NCBI RefSeq assembly: GCF_943192905.1
Contig: NZ_CALPCC010000018.1
Location: 1-45,832, forward strand
Origin: Adlercreutzia murintestinalis
Lineage (GTDB): Bacteria > Actinomycetota > Coriobacteriia > Coriobacteriales > Eggerthellaceae
Direction: 5' to 3'
Length of the DNA: 45,832 nucleotides
Shown here piece after piece: positions 34,036 to 43,700 of the stretch (within the stretch, counting starts at the first letter, position 1; each line of letters begins with the position of its first letter). The notes under the pieces are model-generated. The model saw only the letters and a list, made by a program, of their open reading frames with translations. It searched no databases and was not told where the DNA came from. A program made the translations under genes and the position numbers.

Positions 34036-35019
34036 TTACATAGGCCAATATATCCGAGCTAGTGGCAAAATTGCGCGCGTTTCTTCATCGGCTGCTTCGT
34101 AATTGCTGACAAACAAACGCACAAAACCATCGAGGTCTAACAAGCGAATAGGCATAGGGGCACGATCTGCTTCATAACGCGCCTCCTTAGTAAAGCCACC
34201 AGTGCTTACATATAGACCACTATCGGAAGTCTTAAGACCGCCGATAAAGGCCCGAATAAGCGGCGCTCCGATCTGGCCCTTGCGGTGCTTAACTTCAGCT
34301 ACAATGCGTGGCGATTCCAAACCCAAACCATCTGGCGAAGCAATCACATCCTGGCCGCCGTCGGACCCGCGTCCCGTCATTGATGTTTTATACCCAAGCA
34401 TACGCAAAAAACCAGCAACGAGCAGCTCCATATCCTCCCAAGCAACATGCATAACTCTATCTTTAATGCGCTCGATGCCATCTTCTGCAGTTGCATAGCG
34501 AATTTCAGCATCGATATCTTGCTCGGTTTCGTCTAGTTCTTGTACAGTCGGTCGATCAGATGCCCCCATTAAATCAGCAAATACCTCATCTCCGATTGAG
34601 AAGATAGTCGATATTGCCCCCAACGAATTACGCGATGTTTTCTTTAGCGAGTCACGGGGAGACTCCTTTTCCCACCTCACTGCTCGTCGATACGAAATGT
34701 CGCCATCACTATCTGTGATGCGCTCGCATGCACCGATAATAGTACCCACATGGTAAAGACGCGTCTCAGGCTCATACATTACAACGCGCTCACCCTCAAC
34801 AATGTCGTTAGCAAAGCGCCATATCTGCCCCACCGCCGTAGCAATTTCCTGAGTACTTGCATCGGAATGACATGAAGCATAACGAGCGCGGATTTCTTCC
34901 TTGGATAAACCAACGAGGTCTGCCCCGTCAATATCCCAGTAGATAGATACTGCATTATCGTCCAACCATTTCCCCGCATACTGTGCATTTCGCCCAGCCC
35001 TTACCATCCACGCACCCAT
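34036..35019 (-). CDS. Mrr-like restriction endonuclease
   Basis: This 327-residue protein has two parts. Residues 1-170 contain repeated small-domain sequence (VSIYWDIDGADLVGLSKEEI, IWRFANDIVEGERVVMYEPE), an EVE/PUA-like module that may read modified bases. Residues ~195-320 are the Mrr catalytic domain: EDMELLVAGFLRMLGYKTSM, GSDGGQDVIASPDGLG and IVAEVKHRKGQIGAPLIRAF, giving the D...ExK nuclease site. Mrr enzymes cut methylated DNA (type IV restriction). The 3' end faces the composition boundary. The ATG at 35019 has only a weak ribosome binding site, and a Met four codons later is possible. Confidence 0.88.
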   Translation of the reverse strand: MGAWMVRAGRNAQYAGKWLDDNAVSIYWDIDGADLVGLSKEEIRARYASCHSDASTQEIATAVGQIWRFANDIVEGERVVMYEPETRLYHVGTIIGACERITDSDGDISYRRAVRWEKESPRDSLKKTSRNSLGAISTIFSIGDEVFADLMGASDRPTVQELDETEQDIDAEIRYATAEDGIERIKDRVMHVAWEDMELLVAGFLRMLGYKTSMTGRGSDGGQDVIASPDGLGLESPRIVAEVKHRKGQIGAPLIRAFIGGLKTSDSGLYVSTGGFTKEARYEADRAPMPIRLLDLDGFVRLFVSNYEAADEETRAILPLARIYWPM

Positions 35020-35084
35020 GAGCTATCCCGCCAATCATCAAATCGCAACTGTGCCCTCTTGAACATTAGCATAAACCTATTTCG

Positions 35085-35100
35085 CCGAATTCGTATTCGG
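35085..35100. promoter_or_regulatory. Palindrome between the mrr-like and recombinase genes
   Basis: CCGAAT and ATTCGG flank TCGT in the 181-base divergent gap. A TATACT box (35107-35112) follows on the plus strand. The palindrome could be an operator for the recombinase promoter. No -35 is clear. Confidence 0.35.
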
Positions 35101-35200
35101 CCTTGATATACTGACTCAACTCGCTCCTTGAAAAGGAACCCACTTTTAATGCTGCCAATATAGTTCATCAGCGTAAGCATCCCCGAACAAAGGAGATCCC

Positions 35201-36127
35201 ATGCTTACCGATATTAAGCGAACCGATTTGTTTTGCGATTACTATTCTCGCTGGATCGCTATTTACAAGGAAGGCGCCATCCGTGATGTCACCATGAACA
35301 AATATCGCCTTACTCAATCTTGGCTCCAGAAACTCATACCCCATACGCCTCTCTGCGAGCTCACGCGCGTTGCTTACCAGCAACTTCTAAACGACTACGC
35401 AGAGCACCATGAACGTCAAACAACAATGGATTTTCACCACCAACTGAAAGGCGCAATTCTCGACGCGGTGGACGAAGGTCTTATCGACCGAGACCCTACA
35501 CGTAAGGCAATTGTCAAAGGCAAGCCCCCAAAGAGCAAAAAGCCCAAGTACCTCAATCAGTTTGAGTTACACAAATTACTGGGCGAATTAAATCTGGGTG
35601 CCGAGCTTAATTGGGACTGGCTTATTCTCCTTATTGCTAAAACGGGGTTACGCTTTTCAGAAGCAATAGCCCTTACGCCAAGAGATTTTGATTTTGCTCA
35701 CCAGGTAGTCTCCGTCAACAAAACTTGGGATTACAAAGGGGGTTCTGGGTTTGTTCCAACAAAGAACCGATCCTCTATGAGAAAGGTCGAGCTGGACTGG
35801 CAAATGATCATACAGTTCTCTGAGCTCACGAAAGCACTTCCACCCGATGACCCTATTTTTATCAGCGGTCCGATTTATAACTCCACCGCAAATGCAATTC
35901 TCGAACGACGGTGCGTGAAGGCGGGTGTTCCGATTATTTCGGTTCATGGCCTCCGCCATACTCATGCATCGCTTCTGCTCTTTGCCGGCGTATCAATTGC
36001 AAGTGTTGCTCGAAGATTAGGTCATGCGAGCATCAACACAACACAGAAAACCTATCTCCACATCATCCAAGAACTCGAAAACAAAGACGTTGACCTAGTT
36101 ATGAGATCGCTATCAAGCCTTATCTAA
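35201..36127 (+). CDS. Tyrosine recombinase, probable hsdS invertase
   Basis: This 308-residue site-specific recombinase has an N-terminal SAM-like core-binding domain (residues 5-90) and a catalytic domain with the Arg in AKTGLRFSEAIALTP (~152), the HxxR box HGLRHTHASLLL (~248) and GHASINTTQKTYLH, with the nucleophile Tyr at the end. AAAGGAGA lies about six bases before the ATG. It sits beside silent hsdS half-genes bounded by inverted repeats, where such enzymes invert DNA to change type I specificity. Its 3' end overlaps the first silent cassette by eight bases. A role as a mobile-element integrase is less likely, as no attachment sites were seen. Confidence 0.88.
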   Translation: MLTDIKRTDLFCDYYSRWIAIYKEGAIRDVTMNKYRLTQSWLQKLIPHTPLCELTRVAYQQLLNDYAEHHERQTTMDFHHQLKGAILDAVDEGLIDRDPTRKAIVKGKPPKSKKPKYLNQFELHKLLGELNLGAELNWDWLILLIAKTGLRFSEAIALTPRDFDFAHQVVSVNKTWDYKGGSGFVPTKNRSSMRKVELDWQMIIQFSELTKALPPDDPIFISGPIYNSTANAILERRCVKAGVPIISVHGLRHTHASLLLFAGVSIASVARRLGHASINTTQKTYLHIIQELENKDVDLVMRSLSSLI

Positions 36128-36665
36128 CAAAAACATGCTTACGCTGATGAAGGGTGATAAGGGAATCAATCTCGTCAAATGAAGCCGCTATTCTTTTCTG
36201 TTCTTCTTTTTTCGCCGGATAACAAACAGGGATCTTTGCAAATTGGTCAAACTTGAGCATCAAAGTATCCTTCGAATTTCCCTGAGAAATCGAGTGAAAT
36301 TTGTGAAGCATTTGAGGGCGTTTTAAAAGCCTTGAAAAGAAACGGGGGAATGTAGGTGATTTTGGTTTTGCAACCACATAAGCTGGGCTAACAATACCAT
36401 TGTGTGAGCTTGCATCAACTGCGCCTTGCCACATACGCATGCTATTGTAAACAATATCCCCAACGCAAACGATTTTATAATTCACAATGCTTGCGCCAGG
36501 ATTAGTGTCTCGCTCCGATTCGGAAGCGGGATAAACACCATTGGAGATACTTACAGATAGAATCTCTAATTCAGACGATCTCTCAGTAGCCTCATAGAAC
36601 AAATCTCCCAACTTACGCTGTTCCCAAGTATGTTTACTTTGAACAGAAGGAATGGAAAATCGCAA
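36120..36665 (-). pseudogene. Silent hsdS half-gene, duplicate of expressed TRD2
   Basis: This is one target-recognition domain with its flanking conserved repeats (WEQRKLGDLFYEATERSSEL ... IDSLITLHQRK). It is base-for-base identical over 36138-36628 to 38871-39361 in the full hsdS gene. It lacks the normal C-terminal AEHLQQLKKG tail and runs instead into HVFVR. The start context (MRFSIPSVQSKHT) is not that of a normal HsdS. I read it as a storage cassette, not an expressed subunit. Confidence 0.85.
36138..36628 (-). repeat. 491-bp direct repeat, copy A
   Basis: The stretch is identical, in the same orientation, to 38871-39361 (offset 2733 bases). I compared the two line by line and saw no difference, with mismatches immediately outside both ends. 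It covers TRD2 of HsdS and the conserved edges. Confidence 0.93.
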
Positions 36666-36700
36666 ATCTGTATTACTTGGGAACAGCGTAAGTTGGGAGA
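36604..36700. repeat. 27-bp inverted repeat at the TRD 5' edges (site A)
   Basis: Bases 36604-36630 and 36674-36700 are perfect reverse complements separated by 43 bases. Each encodes the WEQRKLG edge of a TRD. Further copies on the minus strand are at 39337-39361 (identical over 25 bases) and about 39958-39982 (two differences) in the expressed hsdS. These are likely crossover sites of the recombinase. Confidence 0.9.
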
Positions 36701-37238
36701 ATTGGCATCTATTTTTGGCGGTAATGCTTGGAGTTCTAAGGAGTATGATCCATCAGGTGAATATCTTGTGATAACAATCGCTAATGTTAATGGTGAATAT
36801 GAAATCGATGATTCCGTGGGTAACAGAATCAACAGTGAAAGTTGCTCAGAGTACTTACTCTCTCATGGTGATATCCTTATTTCTCTTACGGGAAATGTCG
36901 GTAGAGTATCCAAGATGACCAGCAAAAAGGCCGTTTTAAATCAACGGGTTGGGAAAATTACTATTGCTGGTGACACGGATAAAGAATTCATCTTTCAGGC
37001 TCTTCGTAGCGATCGCTTTTTAATTGCAATGGAAACAGCAGGACGAGGGGCGGCACAGAAGAATATAAGCAATTCGGATGTGCTTTCTTTTGAACTGGCG
37101 TTGCCAAAACAAGAAGAGCAGCAGCTTATTGGCAGGACCCTGTATCAAATTGATTCCCTCATCACCCTTCATCAGCGTAAGCAAAAAAGGCTAGCTGATT
37201 GCTCAAATTACAACATGTTACACACCCAGAATCCTTAA
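36630..37238 (+). pseudogene. Silent hsdS half-gene with a third recognition domain
   Basis: This is a TRD in the opposite orientation to hsdS: WEQRKLGELASIFGGNAWSS, EYLVITIANVNGEYEIDDSV, then RTLYQIDSLITLHQRKQKRL. It differs in sequence from both TRDs of the expressed gene, so it encodes another DNA half-site. Its end runs into the 3' end of hsdM (overlap 37218-37238) and lacks the usual LKKGLL tail. Without its own normal start it is probably a reserve domain, placed in hsdS by inversion. Confidence 0.83.
37150..37181 (+). repeat. 32-bp site B at the TRD 3' edge, inverted copy
   Basis: This encodes IDSLITLHQRK on the plus strand. The same 32 bases, with one difference, occur on the minus strand at 36138-36169, 38871-38902 and 39462-39493. 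The opposite orientations allow inversion of the silent pair alone (36138-37181) or of the hsdM segment (37150-38902). Confidence 0.88.
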
Positions 37239-38810
37239 CTGTTCAGCTATGTTTTTCTCAAGTTCAGCAATCTCTTTCTCATCTTGCTCGATAAGCTTCT
37301 GCACCTCAGCAAGGTCAATCTCTTCTTCTGGCTCAAAAGTATCTACATATCGTGGAATGTTGAGGTTGTAATCGTTTTCCTTGATTTCGTCACGCGACGC
37401 AACATGAGCATATTTGTCAACATCTTGACGTTTCTTATAGGTTTCGACAATCTTCTCAATATGCTCTGGTTTGAGACGATTTTGATTCTTTGCTTTCTCA
37501 AATTCGCGCGAAGCATCAATGAAAAGCACGTCTTTGGTTTGTTTGTTTTTCTTAAACACCAAAATGGTAGTGGGAATGCCCGTACCGTAAAAAATGTTCG
37601 CAGGAAGGCCAATTACTGCATCTAGGTAGTTTTTGTCGATTAGCTTCTGCCTGATGACACCCTCCGCCGCACCGCGGAACAAAACGCCATGAGGCAAAAC
37701 GATCGCCATTGTGCCGTTTTCTCCCAGATGATACAAACTATGCAGAATAAAGGCATAATCGGCTTTTGTTTTTGGAGCCAGCTTTCCGTAGGGGCCGAAA
37801 CGCTCATCCTTGAGCTTTGTTTCGCTATTGTCCCAGTGGGCCGAGTAGGGCGGATTAGCAACCACAGCATCAAAGGACGTATGCGGGTTATCGATGCCTC
37901 TCGCATCTTTACCAAAAGGCCAGTCGCTCTCAAGCGTATCGGCATTTGACAAGGTCATATTGTTAAACGGCACGCCGTGCATCATCAAGTTCATGCGGGC
38001 AAGGTTGTACGTGGTCGTATTCAATTCCTGGCCAAAATACTTTACCGGCTGACCTTCGGGCAGCTCTTGTCCAACGGTCAGCAAAAGAGAGCCAGATCCC
38101 ATGGCAGGATCGTATACTTCAAAGAAGTCGTTTGTTTTCTCTTTGCCAAGGGTAACAATCTTTGAAAGAATCTCGCTCACCTCATGGGGGGTATAAAATT
38201 CGCCGCCCTTCTTTCCGGCCGAAGCAGCAAATTGCTTGATCAGATACTCATATATTGCACCAAGAATATCCTTGCCATCATCGCTTTTGTAGTCGATGCT
38301 ATCAACAAGCTTAACGATGCGGCTAAGAGATTTAGCGCGCTCATTCGTTGACGAACCCAGGCGCGAATCACCCAAATTAACGTCGTTAAAAACACCCCTG
38401 AAATCTCGCTCAGCATCTTTATTCAACTGGGCATTCTTATTAAAGTTGTCAAAAATGGCTTGATAATCGCTCGGCACGACCATGCTGTTGTCAATCTTAT
38501 GAACCAGCGATGCCCATGTGTCGAGAGGAGCAATAGCATAACCAAGAGTCGAGGATATATCTTCCAGATACTCATCGAGATCATCCCCATTTGCTTGCTC
38601 TAAATATGCCTCGTTGAACGTTTGCCCGTCAGCAACATCGATGATGCCATCGCTCTCAAGATAATCTTGCTGATGCTCTGACAAATAACGGTAGAACATA
38701 AAAGCTAGAATATAGTTTTTATACTCAGCAGCATCCATATTGCCGCGAAGCTCATTGGCCATCGCCCACAGCTTTGAAGAGATCTCTTGCAAGTTGCTCA
38801 TTTTGGTCAT
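37218..38810 (-). CDS. hsdM: Type I restriction-modification methyltransferase subunit
   Basis: This 530-residue HsdM has the N-terminal helical HsdM_N domain (LQEISSKLWAMANELRGNMD). The N6-adenine methylase domain follows, with FYTPHEVSEILSKIV, motif I VYDPAMGSGSLLLTVGQE at ~230 and catalytic VVANPPYSAHWD at ~317. It combines with HsdS to methylate host sites and with HsdR to cut unmethylated DNA. It starts six bases after the hsdS stop, and AGAGGA spans the junction, so translation is coupled. The 3' end overlaps the inverted silent cassette. Confidence 0.96.
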   Translation of the reverse strand: MTKMSNLQEISSKLWAMANELRGNMDAAEYKNYILAFMFYRYLSEHQQDYLESDGIIDVADGQTFNEAYLEQANGDDLDEYLEDISSTLGYAIAPLDTWASLVHKIDNSMVVPSDYQAIFDNFNKNAQLNKDAERDFRGVFNDVNLGDSRLGSSTNERAKSLSRIVKLVDSIDYKSDDGKDILGAIYEYLIKQFAASAGKKGGEFYTPHEVSEILSKIVTLGKEKTNDFFEVYDPAMGSGSLLLTVGQELPEGQPVKYFGQELNTTTYNLARMNLMMHGVPFNNMTLSNADTLESDWPFGKDARGIDNPHTSFDAVVANPPYSAHWDNSETKLKDERFGPYGKLAPKTKADYAFILHSLYHLGENGTMAIVLPHGVLFRGAAEGVIRQKLIDKNYLDAVIGLPANIFYGTGIPTTILVFKKNKQTKDVLFIDASREFEKAKNQNRLKPEHIEKIVETYKKRQDVDKYAHVASRDEIKENDYNLNIPRYVDTFEPEEEIDLAEVQKLIEQDEKEIAELEKNIAEQLRILGV

Positions 38811-38816
38811 TCCTCT

Positions 38817-40037
38817 CTAAACAAACATCTGCTGAAGCAGCCCTTTTTTCAATTGTTGTAAATGCTCAGCCTTACGCTGATGAAGGGTGATAAGGGAATC
38901 AATCTCGTCAAATGAAGCCGCTATTCTTTTCTGTTCTTCTTTTTTCGCCGGATAACAAACAGGGATCTTTGCAAATTGGTCAAACTTGAGCATCAAAGTA
39001 TCCTTCGAATTTCCCTGAGAAATCGAGTGAAATTTGTGAAGCATTTGAGGGCGTTTTAAAAGCCTTGAAAAGAAACGGGGGAATGTAGGTGATTTTGGTT
39101 TTGCAACCACATAAGCTGGGCTAACAATACCATTGTGTGAGCTTGCATCAACTGCGCCTTGCCACATACGCATGCTATTGTAAACAATATCCCCAACGCA
39201 AACGATTTTATAATTCACAATGCTTGCGCCAGGATTAGTGTCTCGCTCCGATTCGGAAGCGGGATAAACACCATTGGAGATACTTACAGATAGAATCTCT
39301 AATTCAGACGATCTCTCAGTAGCCTCATAGAACAAATCTCCCAACTTACGCTGTTCCCAAGGGTCAGTAAAACCCGGGAAACGAATTTCTGGAACCGTCT
39401 CTCCGTCTTTTGGAAACATTTTTTGGAGAAGACCCTTCTTTAATTTCTGCAAGTGTTCCAACTTACGCTGATGAAGGGTGATAAGGGAATCAAGTTTGCT
39501 GAAATAAGTCCCTATCTTTGTTTGCTCTTCAAGCTGCGGGCAAGAAACTTCAAGTTCCATTACTTTTTTCTTGGAAATATTGAAGCGGGATATACCTTGA
39601 GCCAGTAACGTCATGCTGTTCCTCATGCTTTGCGATCTAAGCATGTATGCAAGATAGTGCGTGTCGAAACTTCCATCTTGCCGATAGCCGAAACAAAAAC
39701 TATTCAAATAGACATTCGGCTGTTCAGAGAGCCAAACCGACGACATACCGACTTCTTCCGGGGTTTCAGATGATGTGGTAAAAAACACATCACCAAACTT
39801 CACTGCGTTCTGTTTGGGATCAATTTCGATAGCTTCAAGTCGGCCGGCATCAGCAATCGGGTTATCGAAAACATTAGTGTAAGGTACGAATCTGGCTTCT
39901 CCATGGCCAAAGTCTTCCTTGGTTTTTCCAGATAAGCCACCAAAAGTTGTGCCGCATTCTCCTAACTTACGCCGTTCCCAAGGTTCAGTGAAGCCAGGGA
40001 AACGAAGCTTCGGCACATTCGGTTTGTTGTTATCCAT
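38817..40037 (-). CDS. hsdS: Type I specificity subunit, expressed copy
   Basis: This 406-residue HsdS has two target-recognition domains and two conserved helical spacers. Start ATG at 40037 (MDNNKPNVPKLRFPGFTEPW) has AAAGGAA eight bases upstream. TRD1 covers ~30-180 (CGTTFGGLSGKTKEDFGHGE). The central spacer reads KLDSLITLHQRKLEHLQKLK. TRD2 covers ~215-375 and is duplicated exactly in the silent cassette at 36120. The end is AEHLQQLKKGLLQQMFV. The two domains set the bipartite DNA target. The gene follows an NYN gene and precedes hsdM. Confidence 0.95.
   Translation of the reverse strand: MDNNKPNVPKLRFPGFTEPWERRKLGECGTTFGGLSGKTKEDFGHGEARFVPYTNVFDNPIADAGRLEAIEIDPKQNAVKFGDVFFTTSSETPEEVGMSSVWLSEQPNVYLNSFCFGYRQDGSFDTHYLAYMLRSQSMRNSMTLLAQGISRFNISKKKVMELEVSCPQLEEQTKIGTYFSKLDSLITLHQRKLEHLQKLKKGLLQKMFPKDGETVPEIRFPGFTDPWEQRKLGDLFYEATERSSELEILSVSISNGVYPASESERDTNPGASIVNYKIVCVGDIVYNSMRMWQGAVDASSHNGIVSPAYVVAKPKSPTFPRFFSRLLKRPQMLHKFHSISQGNSKDTLMLKFDQFAKIPVCYPAKKEEQKRIAASFDEIDSLITLHQRKAEHLQQLKKGLLQQMFV
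38871..39361 (-). repeat. 491-bp direct repeat, copy B (TRD2 of hsdS)
   Basis: This is the partner of 36138-36628. Homologous recombination between these direct copies would delete 2733 bases that include hsdM and the third TRD. Confidence 0.93.
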
Positions 40038-40176
40038 ACATAATTCCTTTCGGGCAAAGCCGGCTTTAGTTGGCAACGAGAAAGTACGAATATTGTTGAA
40101 TCGCTTGCGCTATCAGGTAAATCTTTGCTACCCTACAAACGTTTCAACATGAAGCGGCTAGCGAACGGAGAGATAC

Positions 40177-40710
40177 CTAAGCTTGCCGCTTCTTTGTTTT
40201 CTCCTCCAAACCAAACTTAACCCGCATTGCAGGAGTATCTAAGTAATCGTAATACTTGCTTGACAGCTTTTTGTACAGAGACGAGGCAAACTCTCTATTC
40301 GGCAGAAGAATCTTCTCAAAGCGTCCAATCTTTACAAGGTAGTCCACCATGCGCTTGTAGTCGCCATCGCCAGACACCAGAACAACCTTTCCAAACGGCT
40401 CTTTCTCAAGCAGCTCCTTCATGACCTCGAAGACAATATCCACATCGACGTTGCCTTTCTTCCTGCCCTTAAGCGTTTTGCTATGCTCCCTGAATACTAA
40501 ATCATAGCCATATCGCCGAAATGCCTCATACATTTTATGTTGGCTCTCATCGCGAGCGCCAAAAAAGCAGTAGGCCCGATCGACGCGGTACTTTTCCTCT
40601 AAATAGACTCGAAACCTTCGCATATCGATTTTCCACGGTTCGGCTGCCGTAGTAGTCGCCAGATGAAGATTCTGGGAATCAATAAAAGCTCGATTATTCA
40701 AAGGTTCCAT
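40177..40710 (-). CDS. NYN-domain (PIN-like) nuclease within the hsd operon
   Basis: This 177-residue protein of the LabA/NYN family is predicted to be a metal-dependent RNase. Acidic residues of the active site are in AFIDSQNLHLA (~11), GNVDVDIVFEVMKELL (~88) and VVLVSGDGDYKRMVDYLV (~113). It has a basic C-terminus (KTKKRQA). AGGGAAAG lies three to four bases before the ATG. It sits between hsdR and hsdS on the same strand with gaps of 42 and 139 bases. This is not a standard type I component, so it may be an accessory that acts on RNA when the operon is active. Confidence 0.87.
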   Translation of the reverse strand: MEPLNNRAFIDSQNLHLATTTAAEPWKIDMRRFRVYLEEKYRVDRAYCFFGARDESQHKMYEAFRRYGYDLVFREHSKTLKGRKKGNVDVDIVFEVMKELLEKEPFGKVVLVSGDGDYKRMVDYLVKIGRFEKILLPNREFASSLYKKLSSKYYDYLDTPAMRVKFGLEEKTKKRQA

Positions 40711-40752
40711 AGTCTTTCCCTTGTCCTGCGATCTCGGCCGCTTCGTCCGCCT

Positions 40753-43700
40753 CTAAGACAGAGCTAACTCGTCAGCCAGCTGATAGATTGCTTCACGTAG
40801 ACCGTTTCTGTACTTGATTTTTGATAGCGCCTGCACCTCAGCATCGTCAGCAATGGTTTTATAGCTTTCGGCTGCTTTTGCCAAAATTGCTTTGATCTGC
40901 CCCGTATCATCAAGATCCTGTTGACTATATTGGTGGCGCGCAAACATTTCACGCATCTGGGCGTTGCTTACAATTTCCGTTATTCCCCATTTCACGCGGA
41001 AATGCACAAATGTTTTATCCAAACTGGCTCTATTTGCCCCCTGAATAACTTCCTCGCAATCTTCAAGTTTGAACGGGTACTTGAGATTCGCTTCATCAGT
41101 GGGGTAAAGTCTTTTTACAATGGCCTCTGCAGCTTTGATAATTCTTGCGGCATACGCACGATCTTCGAGGCCATTAGCAAACTGCCGTATCTCGCCTTGC
41201 GTTTCTTTGGCTTCCTCTGTCTTATCCTCATGCACCTGATTGAGCAGCTTTTCAACCAGTTCAGTCAGATAATCATAATTGACTTTGACATCCTTAACGT
41301 GAGTCATACGTAGCTCTAGCTGGTAAAACGGGATACGCCTCTCGCTAGCGATATGCTCTTTAAGCTCGTTGGTTAAAACGGTCGTCAGCATTTCTTCTTG
41401 TTCCGAGGTCATGCCAAGCGCTTCGATGAGTGCATCGGGATTATCGTAGTCAAAGCCCTCTCCCCCATCTTCTTTGACATATTGCTTCAGCTTCGCCATG
41501 CCGCTGTTGTATTCCCTCAGCAGATCGAGCATATAATCCTTCTGGCGCTCCGATGGAGGCAACTGGGTAAAGTCGTCGGTCAAATCTCGCAGTTTGTCGA
41601 CCTTGCTTCGCACCGTCTGAAGCATTTCCCTGAACTTTGGTGCCGTAATACCAGCTTCGATATTTTTAGCACTCTGTTCTTCGTCTGATAGGTTTGCTGA
41701 ATCCTTGTTCGCATATACAGCCAGCGCTTCGTTCATAAGCTTCTCGTTATGAGCTGGCCAACGATAGTTCACCACACGGCCCCACGGCTTTTCCTGCATG
41801 TCCGCAATGCGGTTTGTACGCGAATATGCCTGGATTAAGCTTGCACCCTTAAGGGTTCGGTCAACATAGAGCGTATTCAACTCGGGGGCATCAAAACCAG
41901 TGAGTAACTGGTCTACCACAATAACAATATCTAGATAATTCTTATCGCTAGCCGTCCTATTCAAGCGCGTTGTAACATCTTGGGTGTAACCCGAAACATC
42001 ATCCATACCAAAGTTGGTATGGAATTCCATGTTATAGGCTTGAATAGCTTCGTAGAGCCCCTGATTGGTTTCCAGCTGATAGTCGTTATTGGTCGTGTTT
42101 TGGCTAAATGTAACCGCCACTTTGAGCGGCTTTTTTCCAATCGCTTCATATTCGGCATTCACGCGCTGGAACTCCCTGAAATACATCATCGCCATAGGAG
42201 TACTTGCCTTGCCCCCACCAACATGAGTTGTAAGCAATGCGTTGTACTTGCCATCGTTAGAGCGATTCCGCCAGTTGTCAAAAATATCTTTTACAACCAA
42301 TGCAACATGTTCCTTGTTTTCGTCGTAAAACGAGGCTTCCACCGCATCGTCCATATCGTCGGCAGTCATATTATCTATACGCTTTTGAATCTGCTCGTCC
42401 GACCAGTTAGGGTACTGCTGCCTAAAGAAACTCGGCAGGTATTTTTCTTTCATATCTGTCTCGTCAATGGTGGTTTCAAAATCAACCTTAAACCCTAAGA
42501 CATTCGTATCGGCAATTGCTTCGCGTATTGTGTAGGCGTGAAGCAGCCCACCAAACACATCCTCTGTCCTCACTGATTGCGTAACGTCATCGAACATAGG
42601 CGTACCGGTATACCCAACCCATGCAGCGTGCTTGAACGCTGATTGAATTGCCTTAAATGAATCTCCGCCAGTTGAGCGATGCGCTTCGTCAACGATAAAA
42701 ACGATGTTCTTCTCAGGTGCTTTGAACGACTTACGCTTAACCAGCTTGTCGAGCTTTTGTACTGAAGTAACAATGATATTGTTATCTTTTGACTTAAGCT
42801 TGCGGCTTAGATCGTTGGTGTTCTGCGTGTCTTGCACGCTTGATGGAAGCTCGTCTGAAGCATCGGGATCGTAGGCGCGATAGTTTTCACTCGTTTGCTT
42901 GGTAAGCGCTATACGGTCAACCAAAAATACAACTTTATCTATTTTGGGCATACGACTTGCTAGCCACGCAGTCTTAAAGCTGGTAATAGTCTTGCCTGAT
43001 CCAGTTGTATGCCACACATAGCCAACTTTGTTTGTACCCAGTTCGAAGTCGACTTCTTTCAGCTTTTTGATGACACTCTGAGTAGCATAGACCTGATACG
43101 GCCTCATCACCTTCAAGCTTTCTTTATTCTTTGTGCCATCCAGAATCATGTAATTCGTCGCCATCTGATGTGCCATAGGAATAGAAAGCATGGAGTCCGC
43201 AAACTCTCGCCAATTGCGCACAATGCCGTTGTCGCTTTTGCGTTGCCAGTTGAAGGCAAAATCCTTATTGAATTTTTCCGTTGTTGTATTCGCCATGTAT
43301 TTTACGTTGTTGGGCGTAATAGCCACCAGAATCTGAAGCGTGGAAAAAATATCTCTGTACTGGTTTTCGTCGATGTATTGATGCATCTGATTGAGCGCCT
43401 CATCAACATCGCGAGCGTTGCACTTCTCTTCAAGCTGTATGATAGGAAGTCCATTTATGAGAAGCGTTGTGTCGAAGCGACGACTTTGCTTGCCTGCTAT
43501 TTTCGCCGGACGCTCGATCTGGTTAACTATCTGATAAACCGTGTCGCCAGCGCCAATCTGTTTTTGGTCGAACACCGTCAGAAAAACATGTCGTCCGTCG
43601 TCGAGATCAACTTCGATCTGAGACACGCCATTCAAGCCGTAAAGAAACTGCCCCGCTTTATAAGGTGTTTCCAGATCCGAAATCACTTGCTTAACCTGAT

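Noticed and set aside
33833..34048. Minus-strand 71-codon frame across the island edge
   Set aside because: It passes through the terminator hairpin and is antisense to the small basic protein. No ribosome binding site or motif.
35201..36127. Prophage or ICE integrase
   Set aside because: No phage or conjugation genes and no attachment-site repeats were found. The adjoining inverted hsdS cassettes give a better explanation.
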